From: Leptasterias polaris
Taxonomy: Eukaryota; Echinodermata; Asteroidea; Forcipulatida; Asteriidae
Reading direction: 5' to 3'
Assembly: GCA_037783415.1 (NCBI GenBank)
Contig: JAZGTN010000073.1
Span: 4,712,001 to 4,776,000 of the forward strand
Length of the DNA stretch: 64,000 nucleotides
In this document: positions 24,718-37,900 of the stretch, in pieces
Position numbering within the stretch: the stretch's first letter is position 1
Layout of the letters: each line of letters starts with the position of its first letter
Notes under the pieces: generated by a model
What the model saw: only the letters and a program-made list of their open reading frames with translations
Databases searched by the model: none
Told to the model about the DNA's origin: nothing
Translations under genes and position numbers: made by a program

Positions 24718-25731
24718 GTTTTCTCGGTCAATTTCGGCAAATGAGCAGCCAATTTAACCACCACGCTATTCTATTTCGCGCGAAATCGAATGCTACTAAA
24801 AAGGGTCATTCGATTTCGTTTTATGACTAGTCAACTGTTGCGTCATTCGATTTAACAAAATAATCATTCAATTTAACGATTCATCAAAGCAGCATTCAAA
24901 TTCACAGGAGCTTTTTGAGGCGTGTGTTTGGTCATTCAAATTCATTTTTGGGCAGTCATTTCTGTAATTTGTGCAATCTAAAAAACGCTTTGTTAATAAG
25001 GCATATACGGTTCACTTATTTGCACTTGAGTCACTTTGTACTTCGAAGACGAGCTTTTGCTACAGTTTTACACGCATATTTCAAGAAGTTGCAGCTTGTG
25101 GTACAACCATACCTAAACATATACGCCAAGATGTCTGGCACGCCAACAGATTGATGGTTGAGGAAGAAACAACATACAACAAAAAACCAGGAAAAACATA
25201 AAGAATCACCCCATTCAAACACAATACAAAATTAGGCCAGTTAACCAATAAAGATCCCTCCAGAAAAGAATATAGAAGAAAACATGAACAAAGAAGAAAA
25301 AACATCATGGACCCAATGTAAAGTCTACTGGAACCATAAATAAAGAAAATAAGGTTTGCCTGAATTAAAGTGAAGATACGAAACAGTTGCCTAATACAGA
25401 TTATCTGTTTATTCGTATTTCTTTAGTCGTACTTATTTGAATTCTCATTTAGCGAAATTGATTGCCTCTTTACAAAATTGAAAAAAATTAAACTAGTAAA
25501 ATCTCCAGTCGAACCAGCTTTGCTAAATTGAATGATGATTGTGCGTCACGAAAAAGAATGACGATATATGCTAAATTGAACACAGTGCAAAAGGAATTTG
25601 AATGCCTCAATACGAAATTTAATGCCCGAATTCTGAATTTGAAACGCAGTAACTGGAGAAGCAAAATAGCTTTAATTCGAACGCACGAAAATGAAATCGG
25701 CTGCTCATTTGCCGAAATTGACCGAGAAAAC
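24718..25731. mobile_element. DNA transposon H with arrays of subterminal motifs
   Basis: A 1,014-bp element with perfect 33-bp terminal inverted repeats beginning GTTTTCTCGGTCAATTTCGG. Unit 2 has the empty site at about 47,080. Both ends carry many short AT-rich motifs: the left third repeats variants of TCATTCGATTT / TCATTCAATTT, and the right third repeats the complement (AAATTGAATGA and variants), about eight or nine on each side. Such arrays usually bind a transposase. The centre has no convincing transposase, so it is probably non-autonomous. The target duplication is uncertain (CTATT / CTATA). Confidence 0.85.
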
Positions 25732-26140
25732 CTATACTTCTGCACCCTAACCTACATATTTATTTCATATCCAGTGACACCTAATTATTGTATTAAGGTA
25801 AAAATACTTCCATGGTGTTTATGTTACTAAGAGTAAGAAAAACCCATTATAAAGTGTACTACTATACCTGAGCCGACTCGACCCGTGGTATCTGTGTCCC
25901 TCGGGTGCGCCACCGAGTCGTCCAACATTCAATTTATTGTTACAAGTCAAACCAAGTCCCTTCTGTACATGTACATACGAATTATGCGTTTGAATAAAAC
26001 ACACTAATATTAATAAGAGAACAAGCGTTCAATTTATGTTATTTACTGAGTAGTGATGATCCCTTGGGCGGGGCGGCTAAACCGCATAACACTTTACATA
26101 CAGACTACATGCGTATAGACCATGTGACCTGTGTGTGACA

Positions 26141-26439
26141 TCACATGTTTACAAAAAGCCACAGAGCTTGCACATTTTGTACACAGCTCAATGTAAATTT
26201 TGAATTTATGTGAAAGTATGACACAACATGTAAATTTTCCCATATATTATTATAGCCTGTGTAGTATCTTGCCCGGCATGAAACGCTTTCGCTTTCACCA
26301 ATCTGTAAACAAATGTAACATGGTCTATACAGTACATGTTTACAAAAGAGCCACATTGGGCACTTTCTGGATGCAGGCCCTATTTGTACACAGCGAAAGA
26401 TTCAATCTGACATTTTGTGGAGAGGTATTGTATTGTACA
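26141..26439. other. Linker between units 1 and 2
   Basis: Roughly 300 bp that match neither the end of unit 2 nor the start of unit 1. The phrase ATGTTTACAAAAAGCCACA at 26,145 recurs in altered form at 26,336. No gene is seen. Confidence 0.4.
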
Positions 26440-27137
26440 TGTGTAGGCGTATCACCAGCGCTGTTTGTTTATTCACCGCGATGACTGTATTTTCCATGGG
26501 GAAAAAGAGTCATTCTCTCCAAAGTGGTTTCAAGCATTATGATTGCTTCATATTGAGAGGTGTGACCCGTACAATGAGAATTAGTCTGAAATTCACAGGA
26601 CTCAAACTGAGTATATACAGCGCTTTACACACACAATATCCTTTATCATCGATGCAAATTTAACCAGATTATTTCACATAATCTTAAAATTCCTGTTTGT
26701 CCTATATCAGAACCTGATAGTGATAGATCTTGTTGATCAGAATATTTGAATTATTTATTCGTCTATTTTGTCTTGTTTTATCGGAGTCGACCCCTGTTGT
26801 CAAGTAGCTGTACTCCCTGGAAGGGCTAGGGGCTGTAAAACAAATTTAATGAAAAAAACTAAATGGTGACATACAGTGCTATGCAACCGAATAACAGATA
26901 AAACCCCAAATAAAACTAGAACTTGATTAGAAAAATAACTGTCAAGAAAAATATTAAAACACATATCAAAGGGACGTATATTATGTAGTTTAAAAACGAA
27001 AAAACACATGATAATAAACACCGCATTTGTTGGTTTGGAATCTCTGTGATTTATTTGAGTTTGATGCAAAATTGCTGTAGTCGATGCAATCAGGATTGTA
27101 AAATGCATACATTACAACGGGTGGTGTAGCCTTGTTT

Positions 27138-27512
27138 TAAAGGCACTGAACACGTTTGGTAATTACTCAAAATATATATTAGCATAAAAACTTACTTGGT
27201 AACCAGCAACGGAGAGCTGTTGATAGTATAAAACATTGTGAGAAACGACTCCCTCTGAAGTAACGTAGTTTTTGAGAAAGAGGTAACTTCTCACTAAAAT
27301 AATAAAAGATTTCATGCATGAAGCCTTTTATTAGCATCTGAAAGCACACAAAATTGTGCAACAAGGGTGTTTTTTCTTTCTTCATTTTCTTGCAACTTCG
27401 ATGACCGATTCAGCCCAAATTTTCACAGGTTTGTTATTTTATGCATATGTTGGGATACACCGAGTGACAATACTGGTCTTTGATAATTACCAAACATGTT
27501 CAGTGCCTTTAA
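27138..27512 (-). mobile_element. Element B in unit 2 spacer
   Basis: Full-length inverted copy with AAAGGCACTG / CAGTGCCTTT ends, at a position where unit 1 (about 5,530-5,545) and unit 3 (about 55,100) continue without it. It therefore inserted after the units separated. Confidence 0.85.
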
Positions 27513-28064
27513 CAATGTCTCTGCCCAAGCCTTCTCAATGTGTGCTTGTGAACATTCCTGAAAATGCTGGACCAAGTTCCCCTTATTCTAGATCCAGACT
27601 CTAACCATGTGGAAGAAGGATCATTGGTCCGTGGGTTGAACCATGGTTGAACAATGGCTGAACCCAGGGGCGGACCCAGGATTTTTTAAACCGGGGGGGG
27701 GGGGCACAACGGCGCACCCCGGATTTTTTAACAAAAACAAATGTACTGGGGTCCAGGGGCCGGCCTCACGGCCCTTGGTGGGGTCCAGGGGCGAAGCCCC
27801 GGTGAGGGTCCAGGGGGCGAAGCCCCCGGAAGCTCTGAGCTTGGCGTTTTGAGGGGTGAAAAATCAAGCCACTGCTGTGTGCCAGAAACAGAGAAATAGA
27901 CACACTTTTTAAGCACTTCAGATCCATATCAATCTTCTAATTTTACTAAAAGAAAATTTTATTCCCACAAATCTCGCGTTTGGATCTGGTCGCTGCCTTA
28001 TCTATTCATTAAAAACATAGTGGGTAAAATCTGGCGTTTCTTAAAGGCAATGGACACCTTTGGT

Positions 28065-28593
28065 AATTGTCAAAGACCAGTATTCTCACTTGCATAAAAT
28101 AACAAACCTGTGAAATTTTGGGCTGAATTGGTCATCGAAGTTGCAAGAAAATAATGAAAGATAAAACACTCTTGTTGCACAAATTTGTGTGTTTTCAGAT
28201 GCCTAATAAAAGGCTTCTGGCTGAAGTCATGTAATGCTTTTTGGACAGTTACAGGTATCTTTCAGTTGATGAGCTATAAAGAGTTTGACCATGTATAGAG
28301 CTTTTACTAATTATTGGGCACTTTCACAAGAATCTACCATCTTATAAACCCAAATTGTCTTCATGTCATAAATTTTAAACCAAATCTACCGTATCTTCTA
28401 GTATCATTACATACGAGTCCTTCAAAATCCAACTGTGGTTTTGTTTGATTATGTTAGAGTGGGTCATTAAAACAGACACCACCATAATCAGAGTCAGCAG
28501 TTGCTGTATTGCGTTTGGATTGTGTTAGAATGAGGAATGATCGAAGTAAATCCGGGAGTTGGGGTGTAATCACTGACTTACCGGCTGACCAGG
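28065..28593 (-). pseudogene. Displaced fragment of PLSCR copy 1 intron 1 / exon 1 border
   Basis: Nearly identical to 22,240-22,763 of PLSCR copy 1. It includes the junction of the truncated element B, the intron and the exon 1 donor ACTTACCGG with a few bases of exon 1 (GCTGACCAGG). It lies 6 kb away, inside element J. Copy 2 intron 1 differs from it, so copy 1 is the donor. It encodes nothing usable. Confidence 0.88.
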
Positions 28594-28747
28594 AACTGAG
28601 AAATAGACACACTTTTTAAGCACTTCAGATCCATATCAATCTTGTAATTTTACTCAAAGAAAATTTTATTCCCACAAATCTCGCGTTTGGATCTGGTCGC
28701 TGCCTTATCTATTCATTAAAAACATAGTGGGTAAAATCTGGCGTTTC

Positions 28748-29120
28748 TTAAAGGCACTGGACACCTTTGGTAATTGTCAAAGACCAGTATTCTCACTTGG
28801 TGTATCCCAACATATGCATAAAATAACAAACCTGTGAAATTTTGGGCTGAATTGGTCATCGAAGTTGCAAGAAAATAATGAAAGATAAAACACTCTTGTT
28901 GCACAAATTTGTGTGCTTTCAGATGCCAACAAAAAGGCTTCGCTGAAGTCTTTTATTATTTGAGTGAGAAATTACCCTTTTCTCAAAACTACGTAACTTC
29001 AGAGGGAGTCGTTTCTCACAATGTTTTATACTACCAACAGCTCTCCATTGCTCGTTACCAAGTAAGTTTTTATGCTAACAATTATTTTGAGTAATTACCA
29101 ATAGTGTCCAGTGCCTTTAA
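28748..29120 (+). mobile_element. Element B nested in element J
   Basis: Full-length copy with AAAGGCACTGG / CCAGTGCCTTT ends, inserted into the sequence GCGTTTCT.AAATTCA; the sister element J at 39,565 is uninterrupted at this point. Confidence 0.85.
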
Positions 29121-29956
29121 ATTCACTCTTAGTGTAGTCTTTGAATGCAGAACGACATGAAATATATTTTATCCAGGACAAATTGGCACGTCATGTTTCA
29201 AATGCTTATGTTATTGATGCAAATCTAAACAATTACAAGTGACATCATGAAAGATTCTTTGAGGCAGAAAGAAAAAAATGTGAATGGCATAGGATTAAAA
29301 AGAAATCAATCCTGCCGCTATGGGGGAAAGACTACCACACACACTTGTGGCTAATTTTTAAGCAGGCAGTAGTAAAACAATGTTTTATTTTTTTTTAATT
29401 CTTTTTCTTATTTTACCCGGGGGGCACGTTCCCCTTCCCCCCTTTCCCCCTCCCCCACCCCTAGATCCGCGCCTGGAACCTGATAGTGTTCAGTGACACG
29501 AATGGTGGGTTTGGTGTTGGCTGTACGGGTACGTGACTGACTGTTATACACAGAGCGTGAAGAGAGCGCTGGAAACAAAATGGCGGCAAAACAAAACAAA
29601 CACTCAAAGGCCATGTTAAAAACTAGGGCGTTGGCTTGAGATCTAGTTCTACCTACATGGCTTGAGCAATTTTTAAAGCTCCCTTTAACGCATGTTTTTC
29701 AACTAATTGAAGGAGCCTGAGCCCATTAACCCATTGGTTTCGAAAGGACCATAAAACACACACATCGTCACAAAACTGTGTAAGTAACAAATCGATTTAG
29801 GCAACTACAATAATACTTACAATTGATGGCATTTACACTTGTCAAAGGCCGAGAACAGCAATGATGGATATAATTCCCCTGATGTGCAGTGCGAACTCCG
29901 CAACTGAACTCTGCCCACAACAAGTCAATAATGAAAAGCGCCGGCCCGAGTGCGGT

Positions 29957-30604
29957 TAGTCTTGGCCCAAGACGTCAGTGATCGATAGTGGATAGTGTAA
30001 TGCGCTCGGTTACAACTCGTTACAGCGCGCCCTCTTGTGGCTTGAATTACCCAACTTGACTAGCTCTCACTAACGTCTTGGGAATTTCGTAGCGCTGGCA
30101 GCATTGGGGGCGTCGCCTTTTTATGTAAATTAAGACCGTTGTCAAGGTTGCTCAATGAATATTCAAACAATCAACTCCGCGAACAAGATGGCAGCTCCCA
30201 TGCAATAGCTAGTCTTGGTTCCAAGACCATGGTGTTTGCTCGGTACACACAGAATCAGTACCAACGTTCGTCGGGTATACACTGTGCACGTTTGTAATGA
30301 ATAAACATAGAGGGCGCTTTGTATTTTTGTTCCCTGGATCCAGATGTCGGTGAGCTGAAAAATACCACTAGTCACAGCGCCCTCTATGTTTATTCATTAC
30401 AAACGTGCACAGTGTATACCCGACGAACGTTGGTACTGATTCTGTGTGTACCGAGCAAACACCATGGTCTTGGAACCAAGACTATGCAATAGCATGCATG
30501 AGGCAGTTGGGTAATTCAAGCCACAAGAGGGCGCGCTGTAACGAGTTGTAACCGAGCGCATTACACTATCCACTATCGATCACTGACGTCTTGGGCCAAG
30601 ACTA
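29957..30604. mobile_element. Foldback element with ~98-bp perfect arms
   Basis: Left arm from 29,957 (TAGTCTTGGCCCAAGACGTC) and right arm ending at 30,604 (GACGTCTTGGGCCAAGACTA) are perfect inverted repeats for about 98 bp by eye. It replaces sequence found at 9,236-9,578 in unit 1. No target duplication is visible. A second, related element (30,210-30,484) is nested within it. Its tips are palindromic, as in the 9-bp-TSD elements elsewhere in the window. Confidence 0.88.
30210..30484. mobile_element. Nested Mutator-type foldback (9-bp TSD)
   Basis: A 275-bp element with inverted arms of more than 100 bp (TAGTCTTGGTTCCAAGACCA ... TGGTCTTGGAACCAAGACTA). It is flanked by the identical 9-mer TGCAATAGC (30,201-30,209 and 30,485-30,493). 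Arms match almost perfectly. Nine-base duplication points to the Mutator superfamily. The terminal hairpin GTCTTGGTTCCAAGAC is a near copy of the outer element's tip. Confidence 0.9.
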
Positions 30605-33600
30605 GCAAGACCATAACAACAGACCGTTTTTGACGTCATGCATGGTTGCCGCGGTGACGGCGTCACTTAGCTAGTTACACGCTTGAGTGAGCGTGTTTGG
30701 TTGGGACTTAAATCAGTGGTTCGGCTGGTTCATTTGGGGTGGAGCTGGCCATTAAAATTATGTTCTTCCTTTTTTTCCTTGGGGTGAATTGGAAACTGAA
30801 GGGGAAGAGAGCTATATAGTTGCGACACCTTGTTTTTTCTTAGTTTTTGATATTTTAGGGTCATACATTGATAATAAAGATCTCGAAAAAAAAAAATAAC
30901 AATCGGAAATTGTCACTTTTTATAAAATCTTATTGTTATAAAGACGGTAATGGGAGTAATTTAAGCATCTTGTGAAACTATTTCGTCTGAAATGCCTTCC
31001 CCCCCGTTACTTAGAAATCAAAAACAGTATGTCGAGCAACTTGAAATTCCAAAACTCAACTCATGGGGAGTTTTGGAAATTCAAATTCGCGTGGTGTCCG
31101 TTTTTGAATGCAGCCAGAGATGCGGTTGGTACCCGCTCTCACTTAACCCAACGTGCAACTGGATGGATTCGACGTTCTTGATGAAAATACCGTAACAGCT
31201 TTGGCTGTTTTCTCAACAAGTAGACACTGTCTATGCTGAAACTTTTAAAGGTGACTATCTTCATTGACAATTTGACCATGGAGGTAGGAATAAATTCCTA
31301 CCATGATTTGACAAATAAACATTACGTGAACAACCTCTTGCGAATCAAACATTAAACGCAGGATAACAGTCATAGATTGCATATGTGAGATAGTATTTTG
31401 GCTGTTAACCTTGTTCTGGTAATAATTTTGTTATGCTTAGCTATCATTGGGCCCTGGGACAACAAATTATATTGCACCGTACGGTCGCCATCGTCACGCG
31501 GGAACTATTTTGTCAACTTCCAATTGACGGTCCACACTCAAACCATGTTCCACCAAACAATTTAAAGGGATGAAGCATATAAAAACACATTTCGTGATGT
31601 AAATACAGATGTTTGGAATGAATGTTGTACTTCACACACGTTCAGGCAGACCATAAACACTGGCTTAACCAGAGGGGGCGGGGCAGGGGAAATGAGCCCC
31701 TCGGCTTAGAACCATTACCCCCCGCATCTTGCCCCATCATTAATGAGGTCGAACAATGCACAAACGAATGGTTTCAATACATAGTTTAATAGCCCCAAAC
31801 AGAAAGAAACGACAAAACAAACAGCTATTAAGAAACCAATTAAAATACAATAACAGTTTAGGAGATTGTCACAATTGTTATTTTAAATACGATTAATAGA
31901 TAAAAAAATAGCAGACAATAGGTAGAATCTATTTGCAACCAACATATACACATAATATTTCAACTGCGAACTTCAATATCAATATATTACAAACAATGTA
32001 AATTTTCTAAGAAAAGTATTTTGACCAGTGTTCACATAATTATTTTATTTCACACTCACTACAGAAAATATGATCTTTGATGAATATGTGAAGAGATCGT
32101 AAGAAAGTACATTGAACTCCTTCATCACATTGTTACCAATATTAGAAAGATCAGACAATGAATAACCAACATTGGTCTCCATAAAAAATAATAGAGATCC
32201 AAGACGAACAGTAGGCTATATTATTTTCAACGACCGTGCGCTATCATTACTTGGTAATTCACACACTGTGATGTGCACATAGGTCATTTCTGTCACGCTT
32301 TGCGGGTAAAGCCCCTGCATATGACGTCACAAACTAGAATAAACCCTTGCATAATATGTCGTCAGAATCTCAAAAAGCGCGCCCTCACTGAGACAAAAGA
32401 AGGCATTTCATTGGACGACAGCTGCTCTTGGTGCGTAAAAACGTGCGCGTGACCTTAGCGTACCAACAGCGTTGCGCGCTTTGCAAGGGGTCTTCCACTT
32501 TAAGCCACGCCCATCCCAAAAGGGATTACAACGTCAGTGACATTATGTGTAAAGCCTCTTAAAGATGATTAAAATACAATAATATGTCATTAAAATTCAA
32601 ACCGATACATAGAAAACTTTGGCATTGAGGAAACCAAAGTTCTGGGCATTGCCCCGCTCTTTTTTTTCCGTGTGTAAAGTGCACTTTCCAGAGACACTAG
32701 GCGTCTATCGCTCGCTAAGTCTTGCCCATAATAGCCTGTGCATATACCGCGCGAAACATTGAGAGCTGATCAAAATGTGTGATTTTGTTTCATTCACACA
32801 CAAACAAAAACTTGGAAACATGATCATGACTCATGAGGTCCATAGTTTTTGTTCTTATACACGCGAGAGCCTGCACTGTTCATAGTGTATGCCGTCTGTG
32901 TAAAATATTTCAATAAACACTCTCAGGCGTATTAAAGGGGCAACATATATATTTTTAAAATAGAGCAAAATAAAACGTAAATATACATGTACATGAAGGT
33001 TTCTGTGCTTTGGTTGTTCGAAGGAAGAAACAAAGAAAAACAATAACCATTTTATGATGGTCATTAAGTAATGAACACCCTGAGCTCACGAGTGAGTTTC
33101 TTGAGAAATATTCTCACAAACTAACCCGTATAAGATACAGATAACCTGAAATATATTGTTTCGCTATAAATTGAACAAAATTGCCACAAACCTGGCCACC
33201 TAAGTGATTAAAAACATTGGAAATTAATGCAGTTTTATAGAAACGTTAATTTTAAACAAAATGCAAAAATAATTGTTTTAAAGGAAACATAACAGCAAGT
33301 TTACCTTCAATATTAATGTGTAAGTCCTTTTTAAAATATACGAAGTTTAAAATATACGAATATGTATAATTGTTAATTTTATACTAATGCCACTTCATGA
33401 AATATTATATTAATACATTACATTTATTTCAGTGTTGCCATAAAGTTACAGTTTTGCACATGGTTAAAGTTAAGGTACGTGATAGTGAATATATAATGGC
33501 AAACCAGGGAAGTAGTAAAGACATTAACAATTTACACGGAAGTTGAATAAGTAAATGGTATCAAATGTACATTTTATTTGGATTGGAGGTATTCAATCTG

Positions 33601-33815
33601 AAATTACCATAGATTGTTTTTGTCAGAGCTGACCATTGAGAGAGTTTCGACGTAGAGGGACCATTTGTCTTCGGTCACGTGGTTGCTGGACGCCATTTTC
33701 GGTCCAAATGCAGCACAACCCAATGGGCAGACTAATCTGGCACCCAGTATTCTTTTATGCGGTTTTTGTGTGTGACACAAAATGGCTTCTAGTGGCAAGT
33801 TTTAGCAACTCTCTC

Positions 33816-34289
33816 GGGTTGCACCACACTAAATAAACTCCCGTAGGAACCAATGCTAAATGATAAAATAGTCAACTTGAAAAATACTCAAAAAATCGTT
33901 TAAGTCTCCCAGCCTCTTGAAACCAATCAAACATTTTTTCGGACGACTGAACTTCAGAATTCTTTTTCAATTTTTGGCAACTACCCCAGAAGAAAAAAAA
34001 AACACGAAATGTGTTTTTTCCCAAAACCGACTTGCTGCCAGTTTTCGTGAAGCACTTCTCCACTTCCCCGGTCAAATAGGGTCATATTTAACGCCTAAAT
34101 TGTTCAAGTCTCCTCAAAAGTTGAAGCACAGAACCCACGGGTTGTGATAGCTGAGTCTTATTTACACGATCTATTAATTGCATGACCCCCAAAATGTTAT
34201 AATTAAAAATATACTGTGGGTTTACAAATTATGATAAAGTAGCTTGGCGCATGGATGTTGGCCTATTTAAATTTTAGTGTGGTGCGCCC
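33816..34289 (-). mobile_element. Element E, solitary diverged copy
   Basis: About 474 bp, with ends GGGTTGCACCACACTAAATA and TTTTAGTGTGGTGCGCCC as inverted repeats. In internal sequence it is an inverted, diverged relative of the two 480-bp repeats at 48,044 and 52,162. It lies in the spacer downstream of PLSCR copy 2 and is absent at the corresponding place in unit 1 (about 13,950). It shows that element E can exist alone. Confidence 0.82.
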
Positions 34290-34917
34290 CTCAATGTACG
34301 GCTCTGGTCTGTGTCTGATCTTAAGGCAATCAATGTCAACTGTTGAAAAAAGAGTGCCATACCAGGTGACATGCCTGCGGAACAAACTAAACTAGATCAA
34401 CAAATGGGGAAGCTGAAAATTTTGCCACACAACTAACATGTCAGCGAGCATTCTACGGGATAATAACCTTGCACAAAAAAGTTAAACATTTATCTTCTTT
34501 CAAGTTTCAACTGCCTGTATAATCTACGGAATTTCATATTTAACTTTTAGAATATTGAGTCGAAACAAGATGGCGACTATTAACGAAATATAAAATTAAA
34601 ACAAATAAATAAAAATTGACCAACATCAAATGTCTTCTTAATATTGGTTGAGAACCCTTGCTGCCCTGAACTAGATTCCTTTGTTACACAATTTCGTCGA
34701 CAAGTACCATTTTGCTATTTATAATTCTTTGTATGTAGGAGTGAGTTTTCATTAGAAACATCAAATTTTGATTGTTAATCTTGGGAATGGATTGTATTAA
34801 TACATAACAATGTATTTAGCAAAAAAAAATAAAAAAATGTATAGACATTTTAAAAAGAAAACGCTCAAACTTGATTGATTAGGGTGTTGCCATCTTGTTG
34901 CATCTCTCTTTCTTCTC

Positions 34918-37900
34918 CTAGCGACGTCTGTTTCTATTTCTATTATTACTTCTTCGCTCCTCAAAGAACATAAAGTCCTGAAGAATGTTAAATTGAGGGG
35001 GGGGGGGGAACACAATAACTATAAATGATCATTTAGATTGCACAAAGTAGCAACGGAAAGCAGTTACATGCATGTGTATACTATGCTCACATTATACAAG
35101 CAAGTGCATTAATTTATATACAAAGGTACATTTAAAGTTAGCCCTGCATGGCGGCCCTTCACTTTCGTAAAACACTACAGTACATGAGGAAGAGTCCTAT
35201 ATAGGGCTAATTTAAAGTATACTTGATTGAAAGAGCTGAAACAAATAGTCGTAGACAGTGTTCACGCTTTGAGTGAACAACCATATAGGCCTACATGAAA
35301 TATAAATCTGCGAAACTTTGGGATTAATCAATAGAGTGAGTCAGGGGAAAATAGAGAAAAACCATGAAAATTTTTCAGCCGGACACATTTTAGTTATTTT
35401 TGGTTGTAACGACCAAAATCAGCTTTCGCGTTTTAAAAAAAAAGGTTTTCAGAAACAGTTTTCTCGAGTTGAAAAAATGAAGTCATATTCATAATCATAA
35501 TGACTTCATTTCAGAGATAATTATTTCGCAGAAAATAATGGTTCTATTAGGAGCTTTATAATCAGTAAGCTTTCAGACTAAAAATAAACAAAGATTTTTT
35601 TTAAATCCCCTTACTAATCCTGTATCAGGGTATACTTTGGTAATTGTCAAATACCCTAATCCTCACCAGGGCCCAATTTCATAAAGCTGTTTAGCGGAAA
35701 ATAATGCTTAGCAAATTTCTTCGCTAAGCAAAAAATTAGTGGAGCACCAGTCCCAACAATGTAAACTTTATGGAATGTTGGCTGGTTACCTGTTTGTGCT
35801 GAGCAAGATTTTTCTTTGCTTAGCAAGTTTTTGTGCTTACAGGCTTTATGAAATTGGGCCCTGGTGTATCCCAACATAAGCATAAAATAACAAACATGTA
35901 AACATTTGGGCTCAATTGGTAATCGTAGTTGCAAGAAAAAAGAAAAGAACAAAACAAAAAAAACACCCCTTTTGCATAGAATTGTGTGTTTTCCTATGCC
36001 TGAGGAAGGCTTCCCATGCCTGAAGCCTTTCTCAGATTCAAATTTTCCGGTGAAAAAGTACCTCCTTATCTAAATTTACATTACTTCAAAGGGTGTCGTT
36101 TCAAACAATGTTTTATAATATAAACATCTCTCCAGAGCTATTTAGAACAGGGAAAAAAAACTTTGCATCGTCAATAATTTGTGGAGCAACTATCAGAGGT
36201 AAACCCACCCTTCCAAAACAAGATGGCTGTTAGCTGTACTTTTCTCTGTTTAGGTAAGATAGTAGGAAATGAAAACTCACGATCAAGAACACAGCTCCAA
36301 GAAGCGTTGACTTAATCTTCACGTCCAAGTCAGCTGGGACTGAAATTAACAAAAGTGTCCCAAAATGGGTTAAGGAAATTTATTGGCTGCAGAAAGGAAT
36401 TACCGGTTTATAGAATTGGTTATTTAATCTGATAGCGCCCCCTTTTGACTTAACCTCTTTAGAAGAAGACCACCATAGGCAAACTTTAATTAGTGAGTTT
36501 AATTAACCCTTTCAGTACCGCCGAGCCAGATGTGCTCAAAAAAAGGACGACTCGACCAGCTTCAAACAGTACATGCCACGAAAGGCCACCAAATGGGGAT
36601 TGAAATGTTTTTCATTGAACGAATCAGACACAGGGTACACATGTGCCTGGGAGTTGTTCACAGGATCGCAGCCCAGGTCCCCACAAGGACAGTCCTCTGT
36701 AAGTTATCCTGAGACACACCATCCATCCGATCTTGGGGCACCAGGCAAGGTAGTCTTGAACCTTTTGCAGGGACTCGAAAATAAAGGACATTGCATCTAC
36801 ATGGACAATTGGTTTAGTAGCCCGGCTCTGTTCTCCAAGTTGTCTGAGCTAGGATTCGGAGCTTGTGGAACTGTGCGCTGTACCACCCTAGGGATACCCG
36901 ATGTTGCAAACCCCAAGAAGTTCCACATGAAAAGCGGAGCAGATCCCCAATTTTATCAGAAAGCAGGCCAACTATGCGTTATGTGGCAGGACACAAAACG
37001 TGTCACTCTCCTGTCAAACTATGGCGATTGCAGTGGCACTAGTAAACAGATTCGCAGCCGGAAAACTTCAACAGGACATCGTGATATCCAAAAACCGTGG
37101 GAGGATGGTGCTTCGAAAGAAAAACAATTGCACTTTTACATATTGGTTCATGATAGGTGTCAATTTGTACAGTTCATTTCCTCCGACATTAAGGGTGGTG
37201 ACGAATACTAGTTTGGATTTTAGCAGTAATTTGGTTCCAGTTCATATTGTGCGTAATGAAACTTCTCTTGTTTATTTTAGGCAATATTTAATGTTAGTTC
37301 CTTCTTTACATATGAGTTCATGGTAGGTGCTAATTTGTACAGCTCATTTCCTCCGACATTAAATGTGGTAACGAATAATAGTTTGGATTTTAGCAGTAAT
37401 TTTGTTCCAAGTCATATTGTGCGTAATCAAAACTCTCTTGTTTATTTTAGCCAATATTGAATGTTGAATCCTATGGGCGCCAACCAAAGTTTCCAACATT
37501 GTGGCGGGTTGGGGGGGGGGGGGGGGGGGGGGGGGGAGGATGGTGCTTCGAAAGAAAAACAATTGCACTTTGAGAAATTCATTATTTACATATAGGTTCA
37601 TGATAGGTATCAATTGAGGCGGGGGATGGTGCTTCGAAAGTAAATTATTAAAACCTTCTGTTTATTTTAGGTTTCAGAAACCAATTTTCCGAGGGAAATA
37701 ATTTTCATGCAGATTGGTATGAACAGCAACTTTAGAAATGTTAAGCTTTCACATTGAAACTACTCAATTTGGTATTTCTTGGTCATAATACCAAACCTCA
37801 AATATATGTTTAAGGCAATGAATTAGTCAAAGGCAATATGCCAAAGGAAACAGTCATTTCATTGTATACTTCATTGTCAACATTGGTTGTTTGTACAAGT

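Larger units (their letters stand above)
3041..26140. repeat. Tandem unit 1 (contains PLSCR copy 1)
   Basis: A segmental repeat collinear with unit 2 (26,440-47,460). It comprises downstream spacer, the nine PLSCR exons with all introns, and the 5' flank up to the block at 25,855 that recurs at 47,260. Unit 1 and unit 2 are interrupted by different transposon insertions and deletions, so the duplication is older than those events. The left border at about 3,040 is a direct junction with the tail of unit 0. Confidence 0.85.
27665..29475. mobile_element. Element J (CAGGGGCGGA ends, 5-bp TSD), internally rearranged
   Basis: Ends CAGGGGCGGACCCAGGATTT and ATCCGCGCCTG are inverted repeats, flanked by the 5-mer GAACC on both sides (27,660-27,664 and 29,476-29,480). 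Unit 1 (5,680) and unit 3 (55,235) have the empty site. A sister element at 39,015-39,908 also has a 5-bp duplication (ATCAG). This copy is enlarged: element B has inserted (28,748-29,120), and a segment of PLSCR intron 1 is spliced in between two copies of its own internal sequence (27,885-28,040 and 28,595-28,748). No transposase is seen. Confidence 0.85.
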
